A stretch of DNA of 5,798 bases from Candidatus Yonathbacteria bacterium (GCA_003489395.1 DNMN01000059.1:8707-14504); one strand, 5' to 3'; positions 1 through 5,790 are shown, counted from the first letter of the stretch. Notes: generated from the letters alone by a model not told the origin. Made by a program: numbers and translations.

Positions 1-2
1 TT

Positions 3-31
3 TTGACTTTCTACACTTCCTCTGGTAGGAT
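3..31 (+). promoter_or_regulatory. Extended -10 promoter of the rpsF-ssb-rpsR operon
   Basis: Seen: TTGACT (3-8), a 17-bp spacer, then TAGGAT (26-31) preceded by TG at 23-24, which is the extended -10 arrangement. The match to the sigma-70-type consensus is strong. Transcription should start near 38. This lies downstream of the possible TTG start of rpsF at 34 and therefore argues for the ATG at 76. Confidence 0.75.
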
Positions 32-51
32 GCTTGAGTTACCAGGTTAAC

Positions 52-63
52 AGGGGAAACCCT
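52..63 (+). promoter_or_regulatory. Small GAAA-tetraloop hairpin in the rpsF leader
   Basis: AGGG (52-55), GAAA (56-59) and CCCT (60-63) form a 4-bp stem closed by a GNRA-type tetraloop. The only purine-rich, Shine-Dalgarno-like stretch of the leader (AGGGGA) lies inside it, and the hairpin ends 12 nt before the ATG at 76. A role in translation control is inference; the stem is short and could be chance. Confidence 0.35.
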
Positions 64-75
64 ATAAAAATTAAT

Positions 76-546
76 ATGAATCATAATGAACACACGGAGC
101 CTCGCATATACGAGCTAGGCTACCATCTCGTTCCAACGCTTGCCGAGGAGCAAATCCCAGGAGCGTCGGGAGCCGTGCGTGGTATGATTGAGCGGATTTC
201 TAAAGGTATAATTGCCGAGGAATTACCCGTATTCATCGACCTCGCCTACACGATCGTAAAGACCGTGGATCACAAGAATAAGCGTTTTGACGAAGCTTAC
301 TTCGGATGGATCAAATTTGAAGGAACTCCAAGTGGGATTGCAGAGCTTGAGGAAGGACTTAAAAAGGACGAAAATGTCCTTCGCTATCTAGTTGTAAAGA
401 CGATTCGCGAGAATACGTTTATTGCAAAGAAGTTTACAGGAGCAAAGGTAAAAGAAGTTGAGGAAGCGCCTGTCGCAGAGGAGGCTGTAGAAGAAGTTCA
501 GTCTGAAGAGGTGCTGGACAAGGCTATTGAAGAATTGGTAAAATAG
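76..546 (+). CDS. rpsF: Small ribosomal subunit protein bS6
   Basis: bS6 binds the central domain of 16S rRNA in the 30S subunit as a partner of bS18. The 156-residue product shows the family pattern: a first beta strand (RIYELGYHLVP, 10-20), a middle strand ending DEAYFGWIKFEG (72-83), and the helix and last strand IAELEEGLKKDENVLRYLVVK (88-108), which is the most diagnostic part. After about residue 120 there is an acidic, low-complexity tail rich in Glu, Val and Ala, a common kind of bS6 extension. The frame is also open upstream to a TTG at 34, but the promoter at 3-31 would start the transcript beyond it, and the ATG at 76 leaves a sensible N-terminus. No Shine-Dalgarno sequence stands at normal spacing before this ATG. 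It is the first gene of an operon with ssb and rpsR. Identity is firm; the start is likely. Confidence 0.9.
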   Translation: MNHNEHTEPRIYELGYHLVPTLAEEQIPGASGAVRGMIERISKGIIAEELPVFIDLAYTIVKTVDHKNKRFDEAYFGWIKFEGTPSGIAELEEGLKKDENVLRYLVVKTIRENTFIAKKFTGAKVKEVEEAPVAEEAVEEVQSEEVLDKAIEELVK

Positions 547-550
547 CATC

Positions 551-1015
551 ATGTACATCAATAAAGCAATGGTTTATGGGAACTTGACGCGCGACCCAGA
601 AATGAGGGCGCTTCCGTCGGGACAGCAGGTGGCAAGTTTCAGTCTTGCGACAAATCGCGTATGGAAAGATAAAAGTGGAGCAAAGCAAGAGAGTGTGGAT
701 TATCACAATATCGTGCTTTTTGCGAAGCTTGCAGAACTCGCGGCGCAATATCTGAAAAAAGGCTCATCAGTGTTTATTGAAGGCCGTATGCAGACAAGAA
801 GTTGGGACGACCCAGCGAGTGGCGGGAAAAAATACCGCACAGAGATTGTTGCAGACACCATGCAGTTTGGACCACGCGCAAGCGGTACTGGAGCAGGAGG
901 TAGTTACACGCCTGCGTCGTCAGCAAAAAGTTCAGTGCCCGCATCTCAGCCAGAAGCCCTCGAAACTATTGAATATCCGCAGGAGGATATAAACCCAGAC
1001 GACATCCCATTCTAA
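551..1015 (+). CDS. ssb: Single-stranded DNA-binding protein
   Basis: SSB coats single-stranded DNA during replication, repair and recombination and recruits partner enzymes through its C-terminal tip. The 154-residue product has an N-terminal OB fold (about 1-107) with typical segments: NKAMVYGNLTRDPEMRALPSG near the start, VASFSLATNRVWKDKSG (27-43), HNIVLFAKLAELAAQYLKKGSSVFIEGR (52-79) and YRTEIVADTMQF (105 region). A flexible Gly/Ser/Pro-rich linker follows (about 108-145), then the acidic tip PDDIPF (149-154), the classic partner-binding end. Length is normal for a short SSB. It starts 4 nt after the rpsF stop, so the two are co-transcribed; the rpsF-ssb-rpsR order is the usual bacterial one. 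No Shine-Dalgarno sequence is evident, and translational coupling to rpsF is plausible. Confidence 0.95.
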   Translation: MYINKAMVYGNLTRDPEMRALPSGQQVASFSLATNRVWKDKSGAKQESVDYHNIVLFAKLAELAAQYLKKGSSVFIEGRMQTRSWDDPASGGKKYRTEIVADTMQFGPRASGTGAGGSYTPASSAKSSVPASQPEALETIEYPQEDINPDDIPF

Positions 1016-1141
1016 TTTGAACATACGTGCTTGAGGCATTTCATCGTTGCAACCTCCGCTTGTTCCCGCGCAGTATTACTATACAGCTTGGTCACAATGC
1101 TCGGTTGCGCCTTGAACTGCACTCAATCACCTAAGTTCAAA
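1016..1141 (+). repeat. 126-nt imperfect palindrome (long hairpin) between ssb and rpsR
   Basis: The gap begins TTTGAAC (1016-1022) and the element ends GTTCAAA (1135-1141). Between them the arms pair almost all the way to a central GTAT-TACT-ATAC hairpin (1073-1084). Matching blocks by hand: 1027-1029/1128-1130, 1031-1035/1122-1126, 1036-1038/1118-1120, 1040-1043/1113-1116, 1049-1054/1103-1108, 1058-1059/1099-1100, 1060-1063/1094-1097, 1066-1067/1090-1091, 1070-1071/1086-1087. I count about 45 Watson-Crick pairs of a possible 61, centred at 1078.5. It starts right after the ssb stop and ends 22 nt before rpsR. It could be a structured mRNA element controlling rpsR, an RNA processing site, or a decayed palindromic mobile repeat. 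The fold is seen; the function is unknown. Confidence 0.7.
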
Positions 1142-1163
1142 AACTAAAATATTAAAATCAATT

Positions 1164-1373
1164 ATGAAAAAAAATACTCAATGTTATTTTACGACAAACA
1201 ACGTAAAGCTTATCGACTATAAAGATGTTGATATTCTAAAGAAGTTTCTCACACCGCATGCTCGCATGATTGGTGGAGGGCGCACAGGCGTATGCGCAAA
1301 GCATCAGCGCCAGCTCGCTTCCGCAATCAAGCGTTCACGCTTTATGGGGCTTCTCCCGTTCGTTGCGAAGTAA
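1164..1373 (+). CDS. rpsR: Small ribosomal subunit protein bS18
   Basis: bS18 forms a heterodimer with bS6 on the 30S platform. The 69-residue product carries the family hallmarks: IDYKDVDILKKFL (17-29) followed by TGVCAKHQRQLASAIKRSRFMGLLPFV (41-67), basic and highly characteristic. Two places are unusual: the stretch that in most bS18 reads like KIxPRRITG is here RMIGGGRTG (34-42), and the N-terminal CxxC-like pair keeps only Cys7. It is the last gene of the rpsF-ssb-rpsR operon, separated from ssb by 148 nt containing a long hairpin. No rplI follows; the transcript runs into a terminator 38 nt after the stop. The start codon sits in AT-rich sequence with no Shine-Dalgarno. Identity is firm. 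Confidence 0.93.
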   Translation: MKKNTQCYFTTNNVKLIDYKDVDILKKFLTPHARMIGGGRTGVCAKHQRQLASAIKRSRFMGLLPFVAK

Positions 1374-1394
1374 AATGAAGAACAATTAACAAGT

Positions 1395-1498
1395 GACATT
1401 TGACGAGATACAAAGGCACAATCGCGTAGCGATTGTGCCTTTGTTGCATCTGCATTTCTGTCAATTGTCCGCGCAGGCGGTGTCAGTTGTCAAATGTC
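1395..1498. repeat. Cluster of short inverted and direct repeats in the convergent intergenic region
   Basis: GACATTTGAC (1395-1404) has a perfect inverted copy GTCAAATGTC (1489-1498), with the terminator hairpin between them. Related units TGTCAATTGTC (1459-1469) and TGTCAGTTGTC (1481-1491) are near-identical direct repeats, separated by CCGC-GCAG-GCGG (1469-1480), itself a small stem-loop. A degenerate inverted unit AACAATTAAC lies at 1381-1390. The rest of 1374-1505 holds no gene that I can see. The repeats may simply extend the terminator structure or be a small intergenic repeat family. Confidence 0.5.
1411..1443. terminator. Transcription terminator between convergent rpsR and efp
   Basis: A perfect 15-bp stem, CAAAGGCACAATCGC (1411-1425) paired with 1429-1443, encloses the 3-nt loop GTA. 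It lies 37 nt after the rpsR stop and about 60 nt beyond the efp stop on the other strand. The U-tract is short in both directions (CCTTTGTTG on +, CCTTTGTAT on -), so it is probably a bidirectional terminator with a modest tail. Confidence 0.8.
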
Positions 1499-1505
1499 CC
1501 CAATC

Positions 1506-2081
1506 CTATTTCTTGTCCACGCGCTCTGCATAAGTCCCCGTCTCAGTATTGATACGAATGAGGTCTCCTTCGTGAATAAACATAGGAACTTGAATCGTTG
1601 CTCCTGTTTCAAGTGTTACGGTGTTTGAACCACCTGACACAGTGTTACCACGTACTGCAGGAGGCGCCTCTTTTACGAGAAGCTCAACTTTAATAGGAAG
1701 TTTAACGCCAATTACTTTCTCATCAAAAAGCATCGCTGTTACAATCGTGTTTGCTTTTAGGAAACCCTCCTTACCGTCTAGAATCTCTGTTTTTAGAGCG
1801 AAACGGTCCGACGGGTCCTTGATTGAGCAGAACCACGACTCACCCTTGCCAGTGTAGAGATACTTGAGCTCTTTTGATTCAATGTCCGCTTCTTCAGCCC
1901 TGTCTGATTGCTGGAAGGTCTCTTCCACAACACGCCCAGTTATGAGGTGCTTGAGCTTGGTCTGGTTTGTTGGGCGACGCTTCTGCTTCTGTGCTACGTG
2001 CGAGGACATAACTATGTATGGTTCGCCTTTTAAAACAATACACTTTCCAGGTTTAATTTCGTTGTAATCAATAATTGCCAT
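1506..2081 (-). CDS. efp: Translation elongation factor P
   Basis: EF-P enters the ribosomal E site and speeds peptide bond formation at polyproline stretches. The 191-residue product has the normal length and three beta domains. Domain I (about 1-64) includes KPGKCIVLKGEPYIV (10-24) and TKLKHLITGRVVEETF (41-56). Domain II (about 65-128) includes YLYTGKGESWFC (75-85) and the segment around 110-130. Domain III (about 130-191) holds PPAVRGNTVSGGSNTVTLETG (140-160) and the signature MFIHEGDLIRINTETGTYAERV (167-188). Aligned without gaps to E. coli EF-P, Lys34 falls exactly on the modified lysine, but the surrounding tip loop, normally PGKGxA, reads KQKRRPT (32-38). How this lysine is modified, if at all, cannot be told here. 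It is last in the ftsK-recA cluster, 52 nt after recA, with a likely promoter of its own. Confidence 0.95.
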   Translation of the reverse strand: MAIIDYNEIKPGKCIVLKGEPYIVMSSHVAQKQKRRPTNQTKLKHLITGRVVEETFQQSDRAEEADIESKELKYLYTGKGESWFCSIKDPSDRFALKTEILDGKEGFLKANTIVTAMLFDEKVIGVKLPIKVELLVKEAPPAVRGNTVSGGSNTVTLETGATIQVPMFIHEGDLIRINTETGTYAERVDKK

Positions 2082-2090
2082 AATCTGCGT

Positions 2091-2119
2091 ATTCTACTCA
2101 TTCCTTCGGTAAATTGCAA
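2091..2119 (-). promoter_or_regulatory. Possible efp promoter in the recA-efp gap
   Basis: On the minus strand TTGCAA (2119-2114), 17 bp, then TAGAAT (2096-2091): each hexamer matches the sigma-70-type consensus at 4-5 positions and the spacing is ideal. The expected start of transcription, about 2084, is only a few bases before the efp ATG at 2081, so the product would be a nearly leaderless mRNA. Not tested; efp could also be read through from recA. Confidence 0.5.
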
Positions 2120-2133
2120 CGGTACACAGGTGT

Positions 2134-3159
2134 CTATTCCACCTCCTTTAGCTTCTCCCGAATTTCTTTTAATAGCCCTGCGCGCACCGCCTTGTTTTCC
2201 TTGTCCGCAAGGAAAATGCATGCCGAATCATACCCACGGCCGATTTTAATATCTCCGTACGAATACGAAGAGCCGGACTTCTGTAGAATCTCAAACTTTT
2301 CCCCAAGAGTTAAAATTTCACCTTCCTGCGAAATACCTTTCCCGTGCATCAAATCAAACTCCGCTTGCTTAAAAGGTGCCGCAACTTTATTTTTTATTAC
2401 TTTTACACGGGTACGACTTCCGACAACTTCCTCTCCTTTTTTAATCTGCGCGATACGGCGAATATCTAAACGCACTGATGTATAGAACTTAAGTGCCTTT
2501 CCTCCAGGTGTTGTCTCCGGGTTCCCAAACATCACGCCAATCTGCATGCGGATTTGGTTTATGAAAATGACAATCGTTTTCGAGTTTGCAACGATGGCAG
2601 TGAGTTTGCGGAGAGCTTGCGACATCAAACGAGCCTGTTTGCCCACGTGGTGCGCGCCCATATCCCCCTCAATCTCGTCTTTAGGAGTTAGAGCAGCCAC
2701 AGAGTCCACCACAATGACATCAATTTTTCCCGAGCGAACAAGACTCTCCACAATCTCAAGCGCTTGTTCACCAGTGTCTGGCTGTGATATTAGGAGTTCG
2801 TCAATATTCACACCGAGTTTTTTTGCGTATTCCGGATCCATTGCATGTTCTGCGTCCACAAACGCGCAGATACCGCCAGCCTTTTGAGCTTCAGCAACCA
2901 CGTGAAGAGTGAGTGTGGTTTTTCCAGATGATTCAGGTCCAAAAATTTCAACTATTCGTCCACGAGGGAGGCCTCCGACACCGAGCGCGTAGTCAAGACC
3001 AATGGAGCCTGTAGAAATGGCATCCACACCAACTTTTGGCTTGTCGCCGAGCTTCATAATGGCGCCCTCGCCAAATTTCGCCTGAATAGCTCTTATCGTG
3101 TCTTCTATATTCCCGCCGATTTCTTTTTTCTCAGCCGATTTCTTTTTTGCTAATGCCAT
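2134..3159 (-). CDS. recA: Recombinase RecA
   Basis: RecA forms ATP-dependent filaments on single-stranded DNA, carries out homologous pairing and strand exchange, and in many bacteria triggers LexA self-cleavage. The 341-residue product is intact: Walker A GPESSGKT (74-81), the catalytic-glutamate motif VDAEHA (101-106, Glu104), Walker [11 protein letters not shown] (148-157), loop L1 around [16 protein letters not shown] (162-177) and the near-invariant L2 region [26 protein letters not shown] (201-226). The C-terminal domain ends soon after [31 protein letters not shown] (308-337) and lacks the long acidic tail of E. coli RecA. It begins 7 nt after the upstream Ig-like gene, in AT-rich sequence with no Shine-Dalgarno, and I saw no convincing promoter or LexA-type box just upstream. 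It is therefore probably transcribed with ftsK. Its SSB partner is encoded in the opposing operon. Confidence 0.97.
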   Translation of the reverse strand: MALAKKKSAEKKEIGGNIEDTIRAIQAKFGEGAIMKLGDKPKVGVDAISTGSIGLDYALGVGGLPRGRIVEIFGPESSGKTTLTLHVVAEAQKAGGICAFVDAEHAMDPEYAKKLGVNIDELLISQPDTGEQALEIVESLVRSGKIDVIVVDSVAALTPKDEIEGDMGAHHVGKQARLMSQALRKLTAIVANSKTIVIFINQIRMQIGVMFGNPETTPGGKALKFYTSVRLDIRRIAQIKKGEEVVGSRTRVKVIKNKVAAPFKQAEFDLMHGKGISQEGEILTLGEKFEILQKSGSSYSYGDIKIGRGYDSACIFLADKENKAVRAGLLKEIREKLKEVE

Positions 3160-3166
3160 ATGTAAA

Positions 3167-3619
3167 TTAATTAATTATTGAGCCCTCTGTTGTCGTTGGT
3201 TGTGCGCCTGGCATCTCTGTAATTTGTTCTATTATTGGTGGAGTTGTCGTCGCCACTACTGGCGCCTCCTTTTCCGGTATCACAAGCACCATCTCTATCG
3301 TCTTTTCCACTATTCTCTCGTAATTATCTTTCGCAGTGACTTTAATTATATTATACCCCGGAGCCAGTATCAATTGCGCGCGGAAGTTTCCACCTAGGTC
3401 AACAGGCGTTTGCGCCCCGTTTACAGAGAGATTGTTTGTGTGAATACCACGACCAATGATCGCAATTATTGGTGTAGTTGTTGAATAGCCGTTCAAAGGG
3501 CTTTCAATGATAATTCTCGGGCCACGAATGTAGTCATCCAGCACAAAATATGAGTAGCCGATTACAATAGCGACTCCAATCCCGCCTAGCCACCATTTTA
3601 TTATTTTTCGGCCTTCCAT
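3167..3619 (-). CDS. Membrane-anchored protein with one Ig-like domain, function unknown
   Basis: I do not recognise a named family member. The 150-residue product begins with a short basic N-terminus (MEGRKIIK) and one hydrophobic segment (about 9-27), likely a signal anchor that places the rest outside the membrane. Residues 34-112 look like a single bacterial Ig-like beta-sandwich: [17 protein letters not shown], then [24 protein letters not shown], then [24 protein letters not shown]. This resembles the glucodextranase domain-B type seen often in Parcubacteria surface proteins (from memory, not searched). A Thr/Pro-rich tail with two TTT runs (about 113-150) follows. It sits 5 nt after ftsK and 7 nt before recA, so it belongs to that operon. 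The position suggests an envelope or division-related role, but that is only inference from neighbours. Confidence 0.8.
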   Translation of the reverse strand: MEGRKIIKWWLGGIGVAIVIGYSYFVLDDYIRGPRIIIESPLNGYSTTTPIIAIIGRGIHTNNLSVNGAQTPVDLGGNFRAQLILAPGYNIIKVTAKDNYERIVEKTIEMVLVIPEKEAPVVATTTPPIIEQITEMPGAQPTTTEGSIIN

Positions 3620-3624
3620 GATAT

Positions 3625-5790
3625 TTACTGAATTTCAGTACCAGATTTTTCCATCACCTCGCGCGCCTTTGCTCCATCTCCGGGCCCAATTACTCCGCGC
3701 TCCTCAAGCATGTCAATAAGTCGCGCAGCGCGCGCGTCCTCATACAAATCATCATCGTCATTTCCAGCTTCTTCATCAAACGAGGAGCTAAACAGCGAAT
3801 CGCGCTCATTGCTGATGCTTCCTGACGATAGGTTTATCTCGTCGGTGTCAGGAAGACTTTCTGTTGGCATATTTGCGAGGTACTTTACCACCGATTTCAC
3901 CTCCGTCTCGGACATAAATGCCGACTGAATACGCGTTGGCTTGGACATTTCGCCCGATATATAGAGCATATCGCCTGCGCCAAGAAGCTTTTCCGCGCCT
4001 GACGCGTCTAAAATAGTGCGGGAGTCAATTTGCGACGACACTTGCAGAGCCACACGTGCCGGCACGTTTGCTTTGATGAGCCCAGTGATGACGTTTACCG
4101 ATGGTCGCTGAGTGGACAGAATGAGGTGAATACCAACCGCGCGACTCATCTGTGCGAGACGCACGATAGCGCTTTCAAGCTCGCGCGGGTATGCCTGCAT
4201 AATATCCGCGAGTTCGTCAAGAATGATGACAATGTAAGGCATCCTTTCGGGGAGAGTTGCCTCGTCTGCTTTGCCAGCTTTTTTGTACGCAGGCTCAACA
4301 ATATTTTTGTGGTACGAAGAAATGTCTCGCACCGACTCAGCTTCAAGAATATTGTATCTGCGGTCCATTTCTTTCGCCGCCCACTTGAGCGCGAGAATCG
4401 CTTTTTTCGCGTCTGTAATCACAGGCGTGAGAAGGTGGGGGATTTTGTTGTAAAGAGTGAGTTCAACACGCTTTGGGTCAATCATAATAAATCGCATAGC
4501 CTCTGGCCCGTTTCTGTAAAGTAGAGAGTTTACTACCGCGTGGATGGTCACAGATTTTCCAGAACCTGTTGCTCCAGCAATGAGCACGTGTGGCATTTTT
4601 GATAGGTCCGCATAATAAAGTTTCCCAGACACGCCACGTCCAAGCGCGACGAGAAGAGGCTTATGCGACTCTTGAAATTCGTCAGAAGAAAAGAGAGTTT
4701 TTAAACCGACAACAGTTTTGGTGGAGTTTGGCACTTCTATACCCACGAGCGACTGTCCTGGGATCGGCGCTTCTATACGAATAGGGTGCGCGGCTAGCGC
4801 GTACGAGAGTTCGTTTTGAAGACCAACAATTCGCGCGAGCTTTACACCCTCCGCAGGTTTTAATGCGTAGCGTGTTACAGATGGCCCGATGGAAACCTCG
4901 TCCATTTCCACGGTGATACCGTACTGTGCGAGTGTGCGTTTAATAATGTTTGCATTCGCCTTTATGTCGCCAACACCGGGCTTGCCTCGGTCTCCTTCTA
5001 GAAGTGAAAGTGGGGGAGGAACATATGTGGTGTTCATCACTTGGTTAAATGATATTCCCGACTCATCTGCGCCAGCCCCCAGAGGCCTAACCTCGGGTAC
5101 TCTCGAGGTTAGGCCTCTGGGGGCCTTCTCCTCTTTGTTTACTGACGTCTTCTCTTCTTCTTTCACATCGCTCTCATTAGTTTGTATCTCCACATCCTCG
5201 TCAACAAGATCCTCCTCTTCCCCATCTTTCTTTCTCCAGAAAAGCATCGCGCTGAAGTCTGGCCGTGCGTTGAACATCACAAGAAAAGATATCGCTAGGA
5301 ATGAAATCAAGAAGAGCGTCGCTATATATGTATCAAAAAGTCTAACAAGCGGCGCAGAAACAAGTTGTCCAAGGATTCCTCCCGACATATCTCCCGAAAA
5401 TATATTTACAAGACCAAGGACAGAAAAAAGAAAAAGAAAAGCGCCGAGGCTCGCTGTCACTGCAATGTTTGGTCGGGACTCGCGAAAAAAAGAAATGCCA
5501 AGTAGAAAGAGAAGGAGTGGTAACGCAAAGTATCCTATGCCAAGAAGATATTCAAATCCGTTGTAAACTTTTCCACCAAGCAACCCCGCATAGCCCCACG
5601 GAGCGACAGAAAAAAATATACCAATAACAAAAAATAAAATAGCGATGACGCTATGGCGTATCTCGTCCGAGAGACCACCAAGAAATGATATTCCGCTAAA
5701 CAAAGAGGTTTCTTCTTGAGATGCTTTATTTATTTTTTTAGGAACCTTCTCATCATTTTTCCTTCGCCCGTTTCGTTCTTTCTTTGCCAT
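3625..5790 (-). CDS. ftsK: FtsK/SpoIIIE-type DNA translocase with shortened gamma domain
   Basis: FtsK pumps chromosomal DNA through the closing septum and helps resolve dimers with Xer recombinases. The 721-residue product has a basic N-terminus, four predicted membrane segments (about 47-67, 82-102, 108-132, 154-174) and a charged linker (about 185-250). The motor follows: alpha region ANIIKRTLAQYGI to LGRGVSG (about 280-390), Walker A GATGSGKS (406-413), IMIDPKRVEL (435-444), Walker B IVIILDELAD (520-529) and STQRPSVNVITGLIKANVPARV (559-580). Two oddities: residues 223-239 are encoded by a perfect inverted repeat, and in the C-terminal gamma domain LYEDA (682-686) runs directly into RAARLID (687-693), lacking about 24 residues usually between them. 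The start ATG at 5790 gives MAKKERNGRRKN; only 8 bases upstream are visible, so the promoter is outside the window. First visible gene of the ftsK-recA cluster. Confidence 0.95.
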   Translation of the reverse strand: MAKKERNGRRKNDEKVPKKINKASQEETSLFSGISFLGGLSDEIRHSVIAILFFVIGIFFSVAPWGYAGLLGGKVYNGFEYLLGIGYFALPLLLFLLGISFFRESRPNIAVTASLGAFLFLFSVLGLVNIFSGDMSGGILGQLVSAPLVRLFDTYIATLFLISFLAISFLVMFNARPDFSAMLFWRKKDGEEEDLVDEDVEIQTNESDVKEEEKTSVNKEEKAPRGLTSRVPEVRPLGAGADESGISFNQVMNTTYVPPPLSLLEGDRGKPGVGDIKANANIIKRTLAQYGITVEMDEVSIGPSVTRYALKPAEGVKLARIVGLQNELSYALAAHPIRIEAPIPGQSLVGIEVPNSTKTVVGLKTLFSSDEFQESHKPLLVALGRGVSGKLYYADLSKMPHVLIAGATGSGKSVTIHAVVNSLLYRNGPEAMRFIMIDPKRVELTLYNKIPHLLTPVITDAKKAILALKWAAKEMDRRYNILEAESVRDISSYHKNIVEPAYKKAGKADEATLPERMPYIVIILDELADIMQAYPRELESAIVRLAQMSRAVGIHLILSTQRPSVNVITGLIKANVPARVALQVSSQIDSRTILDASGAEKLLGAGDMLYISGEMSKPTRIQSAFMSETEVKSVVKYLANMPTESLPDTDEINLSSGSISNERDSLFSSSFDEEAGNDDDDLYEDARAARLIDMLEERGVIGPGDGAKAREVMEKSGTEIQ
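5075..5124. repeat. Perfect 21-bp inverted repeat embedded in the ftsK linker
   Basis: The left arm 5075-5095 (core AGAGGCCTAACCTCG, 5081-5095) is exactly complementary to 5104-5124, with an 8-nt loop (5096-5103). It lies in the disordered linker of FtsK and encodes PRGLTS-RVP-EVRPLGA on the minus strand. The plus strand in the antisense frame reads PRGLTS-GTL-EVRPLGA. It resembles protein-embedded palindromic elements such as those known in Rickettsia; whether copies occur elsewhere in this genome cannot be seen here. Confidence 0.85.

Noticed and set aside
34..75. TTG at 34 as the start of rpsF
   Set aside because: The -10 element at 26-31 predicts transcription from about 38, and the extra 14 residues do not resemble a bS6 N-terminus.
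1016..1141. The long hairpin as an intrinsic terminator of rpsF-ssb
   Set aside because: There is no U-tract after the right arm and the stem is long and interrupted, so a simple terminator is unlikely.
1016..1163. A separate promoter for rpsR in the ssb-rpsR gap
   Set aside because: TTGAAC (1112-1117) and TAAAAT (1145-1150) are 27 bp apart, and other hexamer pairs are also badly spaced.
1381..1500. CRISPR array
   Set aside because: The repeat units are about 10 nt, imperfect, partly inverted and irregularly spaced, with no spacer-repeat periodicity.
4030..4524. 164-codon plus-strand open frame opposite the FtsK motor domain
   Set aside because: It lies across the most conserved part of ftsK, and its His/Arg/Val-rich composition fits a complementary-strand shadow.
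4889..5566. 225-codon open frame on the plus strand opposite ftsK
   Set aside because: It is antisense to a certain ftsK gene, serine/arginine-rich as expected of a shadow frame, has no recognisable domain, and part of its openness comes from the palindrome at 5075-5124.
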